From contig JAUUZA010000001.1 in assembly GCA_030590165.1 (NCBI GenBank), positions 1 through 59,552 of the forward strand: a stretch of 59,552 bases of DNA, in the 5' to 3' direction. The stretch is from Candidatus Altarchaeota archaeon. Its GTDB lineage: Archaea > SpSt-1190. How positions within the stretch are numbered: the stretch's first letter is position 1; each line of letters begins with the position of its first letter. Positions 38,148-46,846 of this stretch are shown here, piece by piece. A program made the position numbers and the translations under genes. The notes below the pieces were generated by a model. That model saw only the letters and a list, made by a program, of their open reading frames with translations, did no database searches and had not been told where the DNA came from.

Positions 38148-40727
38148 ATGGAAAAATCCGCACTTAGGAAAATTTTTTCAGCGAAGCCAAATAAATTTTA
38201 TAATGTAGAAGTTTTGAAAGAGTTTGGATTCACTCGAAAAAAGTGTAAGAAGTGTGGAGATTATTTTTGGTCACTTGGAAAAGAAACTTGTGGAAATACT
38301 GCGTGTGAAGGTGGATACGACTTCATAGGAAAACGCGATATGGGTTGGGATTTTCTAACTGCAATTGAAAAATGGGAACGGTTCTTTGAAAAAAATCGAC
38401 ACAAAGTAATTGAACCCTATCCTGTCGTAGCAAGATGGAGAAAAGACCTTTTCTTTGTAATTGCAAGTATTGCTAATTTTCAACCTTGGGTCTTAAACGG
38501 AGTTGCTGAAGCTCCAGGAAATCCTCTTGTTGTCAGTCAACCTTGTATGAGATTTAATGACCTTGACAATGTTGGAAGAACTGGGCGCCACTTGAGTCTA
38601 TTCTTTATGGGCGGTCAACACGCCTTCAATATGCCTAATTATTGGATAAATGAAACTTTAACATATGGTTTCAGATTCTTAATCGATGTATTAAAAATAA
38701 ATCCAGAAGATATAACATATAGAGAAGATGTTTGGGCCGGTGGTGGTAATTTTGGTCCAAGTATGGAAGCTTTTGCTCACGGCGCTGAAATAGTAAATCA
38801 TGTTTTTATGCAATTTGAAGAAACTAACTTAGGATACAGGGAAATGTCAAGAAGAGTAATTGATACAGGATGGGGGCTCGAACGTCTTGCATGGTATGCA
38901 TCTGGAAAAGCCAATACATACGAAACTGTTTTTCCAAATGTTGCAAAATTAAGATTAGATCTTGGAATTGAAGTTGATTTTGAAGACCCTTTATGGACAA
39001 AATTAGGATTATACGATGTTAGTGATGGGGCTAAGGTTCCAAAAAATGTAAGAAATAAACTCAAGGAATGGAAACCTTTACACGACCTTTATAGAATTCT
39101 TGATCATACACGCGCACTCACTTTTGCACTTGCAGATGGAGCCATACCAAGTAATGTTGGAGGGGGTTATAATTTAAGAGTACTTCTAAGGAAAGCCCAA
39201 AGTTTAATTAATACAAATAAATTTGACCTTTCACTTAGTGAATTAATAAAAGAACACACAAGATATTTTTCTAGAAGATTTAAAAATATGAAAAATATGC
39301 CAGACATCAGTGATATCATTGGAGTTGAACAACTAAAATATACAGAGACTTTGAAAAAAGGAAGAGAACTCGTAAAAAAATATATTTCAGCCAATGTCAT
39401 TGAAAAAAAATTAGTCGAATTGTACGAATCAAATGGAGTTCCTCCTGAAACTGTTAAAAACATAGCTAAAAAGCTTGGAAAAGATATCTCAATCCCTGAC
39501 AATTTTTACTTAAAATTAAGCAATAAAAAGAAAAAAATAAAAAAAATTAAGGCAAAAAGAGACTTGCCTGAAACTGAAATTTTGTATTACTTGAAGCCTC
39601 CTGAAGAAATTTTTGATGCAAAAGTAATTTGGAGTGAAGGAAAAGAAGTAATCTTAGATTTTACACAATTTTATCCAACAAGCGGTGGACAAATTCATGA
39701 CACAGGAACTCTCCACTTAAATGATACTTCATTAAAAGTTATTGATGTTTACAACGAAGGCACTGCAATAATTCATGTACTCAATACACTCGCACCAAAA
39801 ATTGGAACAAAGGTAAAAGGTCAAGTTGATGCAGTAAGACGAAGAGACATAATGCGACATCACACCGCAGTTCACATAGTGAATGGCTCTGCACTAAAAA
39901 TTCTTGGAAAACATGTTTGGCAAGCAGGTGCCGAAAAAACTCCTGAAAAAGCGCGTCTAGATATTACTCACTATAAATCAGTCACTCGTGAACAAATCAA
40001 ACTCATGGAACGTGACGCAAATTCAATAGTGCTTCAAAATTTAAAAGTTAGAAAAAGAGACCTACCTCGAACTGAAGCAGAACAAAAATTCGGTTTTAGA
40101 CTTTATCAAGGAGGGGCAGTTCCAGGTGCAAAATTAAAAACAATTAATATCCAAGGTCATGACGCCGAGGCATGTGGTGGAACACATTGTAATTACACTG
40201 GTGAAGTGGGTTTAATTAAAATTATTGAAGCAAAACGTATCCAAGATGGGGTTGTTCGTTTAGAATTAATTGCAGGTATGCGAGTTTTAGAAAAAACTTG
40301 GGAGGATGAAGACCTAATACAAAGAACCTCAGAAGTGTTAGGAACCGACCCGAAAGACCTCGATAGAGGAGTTGAAAAACTTAAGAAACGACTTAAACAA
40401 AAAATAGCAAGTCAAGATTTAAAAATAAACTTAAGTGGTAAAAAAATAAAGTGGGGTTTTGTTGACCTTCCTTTCAAACAAATTCATGAACTTGGAAAAA
40501 CTTTAATTAAGAAACCAGAAAACGAAGTAGTTATACTCGTAAACAAAAAAGGCGACTTATCAGTTTCATCAAAGGGATTATTTAGTGCAGTAAAAATTGC
40601 AAAAGCTATTTCAACTGAATTAGGAAGTGGAGCTGGCGGAACTAAATTAATTGCCAGAGGTGGAGCAAGAGACACAACAAAACTAAAAGTAACAATCAAA
40701 AAAGTAATCAAAATATTCGAAAAATAA
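38148..40727 (+). CDS. alaS: Alanyl-tRNA synthetase, archaeal type
   Basis: The 859-aa protein is full length. An N-terminal zinc-like segment (KKCKKCGDYFWSLGKETC) is typical of archaeal AlaRS. The class II core includes VVARWRKDLFFVIASIANFQ and the anticipated GGQHAFNMPN and GLERLAWY segments. The editing domain has RHHTAVHIVNGS and CGGTHC, and a C-terminal C-Ala region ends with GSGAGGTKLIARGGARD. It charges tRNA-Ala and clears mischarged Ser/Gly. TATTAAAG (38121-38127) lies about 24 bases before the ATG, so the mRNA is leaderless. Confidence 0.97.
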   Translation: MEKSALRKIFSAKPNKFYNVEVLKEFGFTRKKCKKCGDYFWSLGKETCGNTACEGGYDFIGKRDMGWDFLTAIEKWERFFEKNRHKVIEPYPVVARWRKDLFFVIASIANFQPWVLNGVAEAPGNPLVVSQPCMRFNDLDNVGRTGRHLSLFFMGGQHAFNMPNYWINETLTYGFRFLIDVLKINPEDITYREDVWAGGGNFGPSMEAFAHGAEIVNHVFMQFEETNLGYREMSRRVIDTGWGLERLAWYASGKANTYETVFPNVAKLRLDLGIEVDFEDPLWTKLGLYDVSDGAKVPKNVRNKLKEWKPLHDLYRILDHTRALTFALADGAIPSNVGGGYNLRVLLRKAQSLINTNKFDLSLSELIKEHTRYFSRRFKNMKNMPDISDIIGVEQLKYTETLKKGRELVKKYISANVIEKKLVELYESNGVPPETVKNIAKKLGKDISIPDNFYLKLSNKKKKIKKIKAKRDLPETEILYYLKPPEEIFDAKVIWSEGKEVILDFTQFYPTSGGQIHDTGTLHLNDTSLKVIDVYNEGTAIIHVLNTLAPKIGTKVKGQVDAVRRRDIMRHHTAVHIVNGSALKILGKHVWQAGAEKTPEKARLDITHYKSVTREQIKLMERDANSIVLQNLKVRKRDLPRTEAEQKFGFRLYQGGAVPGAKLKTINIQGHDAEACGGTHCNYTGEVGLIKIIEAKRIQDGVVRLELIAGMRVLEKTWEDEDLIQRTSEVLGTDPKDLDRGVEKLKKRLKQKIASQDLKINLSGKKIKWGFVDLPFKQIHELGKTLIKKPENEVVILVNKKGDLSVSSKGLFSAVKIAKAISTELGSGAGGTKLIARGGARDTTKLKVTIKKVIKIFEK

Positions 40728-40742
40728 AATTTAAAAAACCAT

Positions 40743-41666
40743 TCACTTTATTTTATTAAACAATCTTTCAGTGAATGTTTCCCAATATTTTTTCTTAACA
40801 AATCCGCCACTTGCTTGAGGATGACCACCACCATCACCAATTCCCTTTGTAAGTTCCTTAATTAAATTATTTAAATCGTCCCCATGCCTAAAACTAAGTC
40901 TAACAGTATCCCTCTCTTCTTGAGCAATAATTATCATCCTATCTGGATATTTTGATTTTGCCCACGCGGCAACTAAACTTTTAATTTTATGATTTGACTT
41001 GAACTTCAAAAGAATTAACTTATCTGTAATAATTTCATTACCAAATATGGATTCCACTTCATTCAGAATTTCCTTCTTAATTTTTTTTAATTGAGCTGCC
41101 TTTCCCTTTCCATTAAGAATTTCTTTATATGTTTTAGAAGATTTCAACACTTCAAGTGCTAAAAGTGCTCCTTTCGCCCTATATTTCGAAATTGCACAAT
41201 CAATCATTAATGCCATTTCACCAAGTAAATGATTTGCTAAATAAATTTGATCAACTTTTGGAATAAGTTCAGGAACCTCATCTTTCACTATTTCCCAAAA
41301 TTGTTTTGGCACCCTGTCAACACACCAATCTGCAACAACCCCGATAGCTGAAACCCAAGCCAATTTCTTTTCACCAAAAAGCGCATAAGTTGTAAAACTA
41401 ACTGGCCACTCAAATCCAGATTGTCTTGGGTTTGAATAAAATAAATTTAACTTATCTGAAATATGATGGTCAATCACTAAATTTATTTTTTCACTGGACT
41501 TCACATTTGAAATGTCCAATGAAATATTATTTTTACCCGTAAATTCAACATAGGCACCAAGACTTGGGTGTAAAGAATATTCTAAATTTAAACGGTCAAG
41601 TTCCTTTGAAACAAAGAAAGCAGAAACCACCCCATCACTATCGGCATGAAAATGAAGCTTTATCAC
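40743..41666 (-). CDS. DHH/DHHA1 phosphoesterase (RecJ- or nanoRNase-like)
   Basis: The 307-aa protein has the DHH motifs LHFHADSDGVVSA and VIDHHISDKL, a VVADWCVD motif and the DHHA1 substrate motif GIGDGGGHPQASGGF. Archaeal relatives include RecJ-like GAN/HAN nucleases and nanoRNases, acting on short nucleic acids or ssDNA ends. It starts at GTG 41666, 23-24 bases from TATATA 41687-41692, shared with the divergent gene. Confidence 0.88.
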   Translation of the reverse strand: MIKLHFHADSDGVVSAFFVSKELDRLNLEYSLHPSLGAYVEFTGKNNISLDISNVKSSEKINLVIDHHISDKLNLFYSNPRQSGFEWPVSFTTYALFGEKKLAWVSAIGVVADWCVDRVPKQFWEIVKDEVPELIPKVDQIYLANHLLGEMALMIDCAISKYRAKGALLALEVLKSSKTYKEILNGKGKAAQLKKIKKEILNEVESIFGNEIITDKLILLKFKSNHKIKSLVAAWAKSKYPDRMIIIAQEERDTVRLSFRHGDDLNNLIKELTKGIGDGGGHPQASGGFVKKKYWETFTERLFNKIK

Positions 41667-41686
41667 TCTAAAAGGTGCGAGAAAAG

Positions 41687-41692
41687 TATATA
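41687..41692. promoter_or_regulatory. Palindromic TATA box shared by DHH gene and pilin operon
   Basis: TATATA within GTATATAAG is centred at 41689.5: 23.5 bases from GTG 41666 (reverse) and 25.5 bases from ATG 41715 (forward). The start codons are 49 bp apart and no other good box is placed for either. Confidence 0.65.
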
Positions 41693-41714
41693 AGTTTATA
41701 GGGCGATATCTTTA

Positions 41715-42236
41715 ATGATGGCCGGAAATCCCCCAGTAACGTCTCTAAAGAAAATAAAGACTGATATTGAGAACCTAAAACGTCAAGTAAATCCTGTAGA
41801 TACTCAACTCCTCCTAAGGCTCCTCGATTATATTGAGTCGAGAGAGAAAATGACAAAAGAACTTTTAATTCATATGAATGCCGTCGAAAATCATTTAGTT
41901 CGAACTACCGAAATGCTTCAAAAACTTCCTCAAGTGAATATTGGACTCCTAGCCGATTCACTTCAAGCTATGATACCTAAATTAGATGAAATTGCATATA
42001 ACACTAGAAAGATGGTGGATTATCTTGAAATTGCTGCTGATGTTGGGGATGACGATGATTCTGAAGAAAAAGAAAATCCAATTAAACTTGTTGAAGAAAA
42101 AAAAGAAAAACCTAATGAAAAACCTTCAACAATAGACCAATTAAGTAATATTGAAACTCAAAATAAATCATTAATAGGCGCATTAAGCAAGCTTTCAGAA
42201 AATCTAGACAAAATGGACAAAACGGGGAGCGAATGA
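41715..42236 (+). CDS. Cytosolic coiled-coil protein heading a pilin-like operon
   Basis: The 173-aa protein is helical throughout, with heptad-like stretches (SLKKIKTDIENLKRQVNPVD; LLRLLDYIESREKM; LADSLQAMIPKLDEIAYNTR) and an acidic linker before a short final helix. There is no signal peptide. It precedes three pilin-like genes, with ATGA overlap to the first. It might be a cytoplasmic assembly or regulatory factor for the filament, as some archaellum accessory proteins are coiled coils, but no homology to FlaCDE is visible. Confidence 0.6.
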   Translation: MMAGNPPVTSLKKIKTDIENLKRQVNPVDTQLLLRLLDYIESREKMTKELLIHMNAVENHLVRTTEMLQKLPQVNIGLLADSLQAMIPKLDEIAYNTRKMVDYLEIAADVGDDDDSEEKENPIKLVEEKKEKPNEKPSTIDQLSNIETQNKSLIGALSKLSENLDKMDKTGSE

Positions 42237-42691
42237 AGGGTGCAACTCCTATTATTGCAGTAATTTTATTACTTTTAATTACAATTGCGGCCGGAGGTTC
42301 AACTTATTTATGGTTGAGTCGTACTCAAAGCAAACTTTTTACTCAAACAACAACAGGAATTGATGAAAGCTCAAAAGATGTCTATGGAAAAATAACTGTG
42401 GTCAGTATTTGGAATATAACAACTGAACTTTGTCTTTTAATTAGAAATAGTTCAGACCAAGATATAACTTACAAGGTGGCAGACCTTGAAAGAATGGCAG
42501 TCTTGGTTGACAAAATTCCGTGTACTTTCAATACAACTGCGCTCAGCGATATTCGTCAAAGTGAAGTAGTTAGTTTTTGTATATACAATACAACTTCAGC
42601 ATGCAGATATGATGGAACTGAAACATCCATACTCATAAAAGTTGAGCCGCCTTTTGGTAATGGTGATGATTATGAATTTACGTACCCATAA
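42233..42691 (+). CDS. Pilin-like protein 1 (class III signal peptide)
   Basis: The 152-aa protein starts MKG-ATPIIAVILLLLITI, a typical archaeal prepilin signal with cleavage expected after Gly3 and a hydrophobic assembly helix carrying the ATPIIAV pattern. The remainder is a beta-rich, N-glycosylation-rich head (WNITTE, RNSS, FNTT, YNTT) with four cysteines. It overlaps the coiled-coil gene by ATGA. Confidence 0.82.
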   Translation: MKGATPIIAVILLLLITIAAGGSTYLWLSRTQSKLFTQTTTGIDESSKDVYGKITVVSIWNITTELCLLIRNSSDQDITYKVADLERMAVLVDKIPCTFNTTALSDIRQSEVVSFCIYNTTSACRYDGTETSILIKVEPPFGNGDDYEFTYP

Positions 42692-42704
42692 AAACTCAGG
42701 AAAA

Positions 42705-43358
42705 ATGAAGGGAGTCAGCGAATTAGTTGGAAATGTCCTTATGCTCTTAGTAGTTACCGGACTAATTTCAGAAGCCTTTCTTTTTGGAATGCCAATTTTA
42801 CAAAAACGAATGGACCAAGCATCAGTTAGTTATACTGAAAATTCATTAATTGAAGTTGCTGATGCATTTGAAGCCATTGCAAGAGAAGGCGGAGACACAA
42901 AAATCAGACTTGAATCTCAATCTCGGTTTGGTACGCCACCTGAAATTAAAATAACTCATGACGCAGTAGGTTACTATCTTGAATTGCGTGGGGCAACAAA
43001 AATTACTCATTACGCACCATACGATGTTCCTTTAAACGATTTTCTTGAATCCGTAAAAGACGGGGAAGAAATTGTAGGAACTCTTGGAATAAATAAAGCC
43101 ATAGTTGTTACTGGGCGTTCAACCAAATTATCAGGTGGAATAAGAAATGTAATGACTGTTCGACCAAGACCAATTAGAAGTCCTTCAAGCCCAGTGATTA
43201 CCTTAATTGAAATTACACCTGCTCGTGGAAAGAGTACGAAAACAACCTTACCCACAGTAGTTTATGTGAAGAAAGAAGGCGAGAGATTAGAATCACGTCT
43301 AGAAAATAATGAAACCCTTACCTACAAGATAATTTCTCTTGAGGTGGGATTTGAATGA
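42705..43358 (+). CDS. Pilin-like protein 2 (class III signal peptide)
   Basis: The open frame begins at 42642, but the Met at 42705 gives MKG-VSELVGNVLMLLVVTG, an archaeal prepilin signal, and lies 13 bases after the previous stop. The mature helix continues LISEAFLFGMPILQKRM. The 200-residue head is beta-rich with a basic segment (TVRPRPIRSPSS). It overlaps pilin 3 by 4 bases. Confidence 0.78.
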   Translation: MKGVSELVGNVLMLLVVTGLISEAFLFGMPILQKRMDQASVSYTENSLIEVADAFEAIAREGGDTKIRLESQSRFGTPPEIKITHDAVGYYLELRGATKITHYAPYDVPLNDFLESVKDGEEIVGTLGINKAIVVTGRSTKLSGGIRNVMTVRPRPIRSPSSPVITLIEITPARGKSTKTTLPTVVYVKKEGERLESRLENNETLTYKIISLEVGFE

Positions 43359-43762
43359 AGGGTGTAAGTTCAGTTATTGAAACAGTTCTAACCGCAGCGG
43401 CCACTATTTTATTTTTAGTTTATCTTGTTGAAGCCTTAAATGATTTTTCAGACAGAGTAGTGAATGAAAGAATGAGAGTTGCAATGTCAATTGATTCACA
43501 AAAAGTAATCAATGCAATACTCTTGGCAAGAAGAGAAGTAAGAGACGGTCAAGCTAAATTTTATGTATCTCTTTCAGATATAAATTATGAAATGTCCGTT
43601 CAAGATGGCGCTCTTATTACAAAAAATCGGAATCATTTAACTAATACTTCAATTTTCAATATGGACTCTTATCTAACATTTTCAGGAAAAATAATCAATT
43701 CAAAAAATCAAAAACCCTATGTTATAAGTTCGGGAAATCAAATAATTCTCGGTGTTGAATAA
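43355..43762 (+). CDS. Pilin-like protein 3 (class III signal peptide)
   Basis: The 135-aa product starts MKG-VSSVIETVLTAAATIL, again with Lys-Gly at the expected prepilin peptidase site, followed by FLVYLVEALNDFSDRVVNER. Its head is small. The three pilin-like proteins differ in head size (about 125, 190 and 100 residues), suggesting a filament of major and minor subunits. Its stop overlaps the bud32 start as TAATG. Confidence 0.75.
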   Translation: MKGVSSVIETVLTAAATILFLVYLVEALNDFSDRVVNERMRVAMSIDSQKVINAILLARREVRDGQAKFYVSLSDINYEMSVQDGALITKNRNHLTNTSIFNMDSYLTFSGKIINSKNQKPYVISSGNQIILGVE

Positions 43763-44337
43763 TGAAAGAAATCGGTGCAGAAGCAGAAATTACTCTTGAA
43801 AATGGTTTTATTTTAAAAAAAAGAATCGTAAAAAAATATAGAGAACCGCAATTAGACTTGCGAATTAGACGTGAACGAAATAAAAAGGAAGCTCGTCTAT
43901 TAGTTAAAGCGTCTCAAAAAGTGAATGTTCCAAAAATAATAGATACAAGTGAATTTTCAATTAAAATGGAATTCATTAAAGGTATAAAACTAAAAGACAA
44001 AGAAAATCTCAAGGGACTTGAAAAAAGGATGGGTGAACAAATTGGATTACTTCACAGTCTTAAAATATTTCATGGTGACTTAACAACTTCAAATATATTA
44101 TTAAAAAAAGATGAAATTTATTTAATTGATTTTGGTCTGGCAGATAGAGGAAAAATTGAAGACTTTGCAACAGACCTAAAAGTTCTATTTGAATGCGTAA
44201 AAGCGAGTCATACTGGATTTTCAGAAACCTCCTTTTTTGAAGGTTACTCCAAACAAATGTTAGAACACAATCAAGTATTTACTCGCCTAAAAAAGGTATA
44301 TGAACGCGGACGATACCGCATTAAATCGTCTCAATAA
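43762..44337 (+). CDS. bud32: Bud32 kinase/ATPase, KEOPS subunit
   Basis: The 191-aa protein is the minimal atypical kinase Bud32: GAEAEITLENGFILKKRIVK, YREPQLDLRIRRERNKKEAR, catalytic HGDLTTSNILL (Asp106, Asn111), DFGLADRGKIEDFATDL (Asp123) and the conserved CVKASH. It acts as a P-loop-like ATPase with Kae1 in t6A synthesis. It is separate from kae1 (5763) and coupled to the pilin operon by TAATG, an unexpected partner. The C-terminal end (GRYRIKSSQ) overlaps the AMP phosphorylase gene by 17 bases. Confidence 0.95.
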   Translation: MKEIGAEAEITLENGFILKKRIVKKYREPQLDLRIRRERNKKEARLLVKASQKVNVPKIIDTSEFSIKMEFIKGIKLKDKENLKGLEKRMGEQIGLLHSLKIFHGDLTTSNILLKKDEIYLIDFGLADRGKIEDFATDLKVLFECVKASHTGFSETSFFEGYSKQMLEHNQVFTRLKKVYERGRYRIKSSQ

Positions 44338-45811
44338 TAACATTCCTTGAAATTAATGGATCATTTTCCTTTAGGAATTTTTCAATTAATGTAATACGAT
44401 CTTTTACGGGTGTTATAATTCTTAATATTTTTTTACCTTTCTTCACTTTTGACCCCGAAAGAGCAAGAAGTTCAACACCTGCTCCTTTTATTGCAGGAGC
44501 TCCTGCAAGTCTTGCAAGTTGAGAAATTATGTTTGAATCATAATAAAGATAAGAAGTAGACACCTGCGAAAATACATCAACAGAATATTTACCAATTTCA
44601 ATGTCCTTTGCTTGAATATCAGGATTTCCACCCTGTGCTTTTATTATTTGTTTAAACTTTTGATAAGCCTTTCCTGAATCTAGAATTTTTTTTGCAAACG
44701 CATAACCATTACGCTTTCCAACCATATCAAATATTTCAGCAGCAAGTCTTAGAGATTTTTCACGCAGGTCTTTTGGACCCTTACCTTGAAGGACTGTTAT
44801 TACATCTCTTGCTTCAAGTGAAGGACCAACCCCCTTTCCAATTGGTTGAAAACCGTCAGTAATTACACTTCTAACTTCCATCCCAAGTCTCTTCCCTAAA
44901 TATTGAAAACGATGAGCTAAATTTTTTGCAGCCTTTGGATCTTTAACTTTTGCACCCATAGGAATATCTATTAACACTTTTTGTGAACCTGCTGATTTTT
45001 TCTTTGCTAAAATTGAAGCAAGTAAAAATGAAGTTGGATCAAGTCTCAACGGATACCTAAGTTTTAATAAAATATCATCAACTGGAGCAAGATTCACTGA
45101 ACCTCCCCAAATCATTGCAGCGCCAACTTTTTTAACAATTTTTTTCATATCTTTTGCAGAATATTCAATATTGCATAAAACTTCCATTACATCGGCAGTC
45201 CCTGCAGGGCTTGTTATTGCACGACTGCTTGTTTTTGGAAAAAGATATCCAGCGGCCGCAATAATAGGTATAACAATAGGAGTTGTTCTATTTCCAGGAA
45301 CCCCACCAATACAATGTTTATCAACAATGGGTCCTTTTGAAAAAGAAATAGTTTTACCAGCATCAACCATTGCACGCGTCATTGCTTCCTCTTCCTCAAA
45401 ACTGAGTCTTTGAACATAAGCACTAGCCACAAAATATGCAGCTTCAACTGAACTAAGTTTATTTTCCATTAAATCAAAAATAATTTCCCTAATTTCATTA
45501 CGTTTAAGAGGAGTACCCAAGAGTCTTTTTCTAATATATTTTACTGATTTTGGTTTTGTAAGAAGGGAAATCTTCACTTTTTCAGCTATACCGTCCTCCC
45601 ATACTTCTTTTGAAACGCCAATTTCATTCAGAGATACTGCACTTTTACATAAATTCACTACACCGACTAATTTCTTTTTATTAAAAGAAAGTTGAATACG
45701 GTCACCAACATTAATATTGAATTTTCTAGCATCTTCATATCTTAAATAAACTATACCGTGTCCATCTGTTTCCATTTCAACTTTTTTAACTTTAAACATC
45801 ATTTTTACCAT
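44321..45811 (-). CDS. deoA: AMP phosphorylase (archaeal thymidine-phosphorylase family)
   Basis: The 496-aa protein has KHCIGGVPGNRTTPIVIPII, SSRAITSPAGTADVMEVLCN and WGGSVNLAPVDDILL, matching archaeal AMP phosphorylase, and an extra N-terminal 80-residue domain characteristic of it. AMP phosphorylase converts AMP and phosphate to adenine and ribose-1,5-bisphosphate, the first step of the archaeal AMP pathway ending in type III RuBisCO. The isomerase and RuBisCO are not in the window. The start overlaps the pelA stop by 7 bases. Confidence 0.93.
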   Translation of the reverse strand: MVKMMFKVKKVEMETDGHGIVYLRYEDARKFNINVGDRIQLSFNKKKLVGVVNLCKSAVSLNEIGVSKEVWEDGIAEKVKISLLTKPKSVKYIRKRLLGTPLKRNEIREIIFDLMENKLSSVEAAYFVASAYVQRLSFEEEEAMTRAMVDAGKTISFSKGPIVDKHCIGGVPGNRTTPIVIPIIAAAGYLFPKTSSRAITSPAGTADVMEVLCNIEYSAKDMKKIVKKVGAAMIWGGSVNLAPVDDILLKLRYPLRLDPTSFLLASILAKKKSAGSQKVLIDIPMGAKVKDPKAAKNLAHRFQYLGKRLGMEVRSVITDGFQPIGKGVGPSLEARDVITVLQGKGPKDLREKSLRLAAEIFDMVGKRNGYAFAKKILDSGKAYQKFKQIIKAQGGNPDIQAKDIEIGKYSVDVFSQVSTSYLYYDSNIISQLARLAGAPAIKGAGVELLALSGSKVKKGKKILRIITPVKDRITLIEKFLKENDPLISRNVIIETI

Positions 45812-46797
45812 CTCTTCAAACCGGCAATTCCACCAAGACCATCAAGTCGCGATTGAGTATCTTTATTTCTACCAATAAGCATAATTTTTCCCCCTGTATA
45901 TTTTATCTTTTCGATAATACTCCGGAGTTTTGAATATTTCTTTGATTTTATTGACTCTGAAATAAATTTAGATGAAACTACTAATTCTAAAACATTTTTT
46001 TGTTCTACAAAATTAAGAACATCGTCCCACCCATAAAAAGCTTTATTATTATGAATATTATTAAAAACCCGATCGACTGCTTTTTGTTCTTCTGCTTCAC
46101 GAATTACTGCACCAATTTTTTCCAATGCTCCCCTTGAAATAACTTCACGCATTCCAGATTCACTCACTGAACTTGCTCCTTCAACAACATGTCGCATCTC
46201 CAAACTTGATGAAAATTTATCCTTAGTGAATCCAGGTCCGGCAACAACAACATATTCAGGTGAAATTTCTTTCAACCTCATTTTTATTTGCCCAAAGAAT
46301 GAACGATAATCTTCAACTTCGTCCGAACGTTTTGAAGGTAACCCACTCTTAATCCAGAATTTCTTACCCCCATGAACTATCAAAGCTTCATCCCTATCAA
46401 GAAGAACAAAAGCCACTTCAACCTGTTTCAACTTTGACTTCTTTAACATATCAATGTCTAGTGGACTCAAATCTTTCCAAATTTCCACTATTGATTTTTC
46501 ATCAATTGAAAAGCTATGACTCCCCTTAATATCCTCAGGACCTTCAACAATCTCCCCTTTAATCCTAAGATTTCCCGTATATTCCTGAAACTTCGTGGAA
46601 GCTACAGAAAGTTTAAGAAACATTGGTTTTTTTTCGGATTCAGACCTATCCCCTAATGAAAGTTTGATTTTACGAAGGGAGCGCATCCCAACAAGGTCGC
46701 CCTGTTTTAAAAGTTCAGAAATAAGCCAAAGGTCGTCTAAATTCTCGGGATTTAGCTTAACGTGGCCTTTTTTGATGTCGAGAGTAAGTATTCTCAC
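45805..46797 (-). CDS. pelA: Pelota (Dom34) mRNA surveillance factor
   Basis: The 330-aa protein starts MRILTLDIKKGHVKLNPENL and has the eRF1-like domains (FVLLDRDEALIVHGGKKFW; VVVAGPGFTKDKF; SGMREVISRG; KIMLIGRNKDTQSRLDGLGG). Pelota rescues stalled ribosomes with aEF1A and ABCE1. It starts at GTG 46797, 23-24 bases from TTTAAA 46818-46823, and is first in an operon with AMP phosphorylase. Length (330) is a little short of the family's usual 345-350. Confidence 0.95.
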   Translation of the reverse strand: MRILTLDIKKGHVKLNPENLDDLWLISELLKQGDLVGMRSLRKIKLSLGDRSESEKKPMFLKLSVASTKFQEYTGNLRIKGEIVEGPEDIKGSHSFSIDEKSIVEIWKDLSPLDIDMLKKSKLKQVEVAFVLLDRDEALIVHGGKKFWIKSGLPSKRSDEVEDYRSFFGQIKMRLKEISPEYVVVAGPGFTKDKFSSSLEMRHVVEGASSVSESGMREVISRGALEKIGAVIREAEEQKAVDRVFNNIHNNKAFYGWDDVLNFVEQKNVLELVVSSKFISESIKSKKYSKLRSIIEKIKYTGGKIMLIGRNKDTQSRLDGLGGIAGLKRW

Positions 46798-46817
46798 AAA
46801 AAATTTATCTCGCTACT

Positions 46818-46823
46818 TTTAAA
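46818..46823. promoter_or_regulatory. Palindromic TATA box shared by pelA and a surface-protein gene
   Basis: TTTAAA within CTTTTAAATACT is centred at 46820.5: 23.5 bases from pelA GTG 46797 and 26.5 bases from GTG 46847. The two start codons are exactly 50 bp apart. Confidence 0.65.
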
Positions 46824-46846
46824 TACTAAGCTTACTTCATCCTTAA

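Noticed and set aside
42642-42704. Upstream start of pilin-like protein 2
   Set aside because: The extra residues overlap pilin 1 in another frame and would bury the Met-Lys-Gly prepilin signal at 42705.
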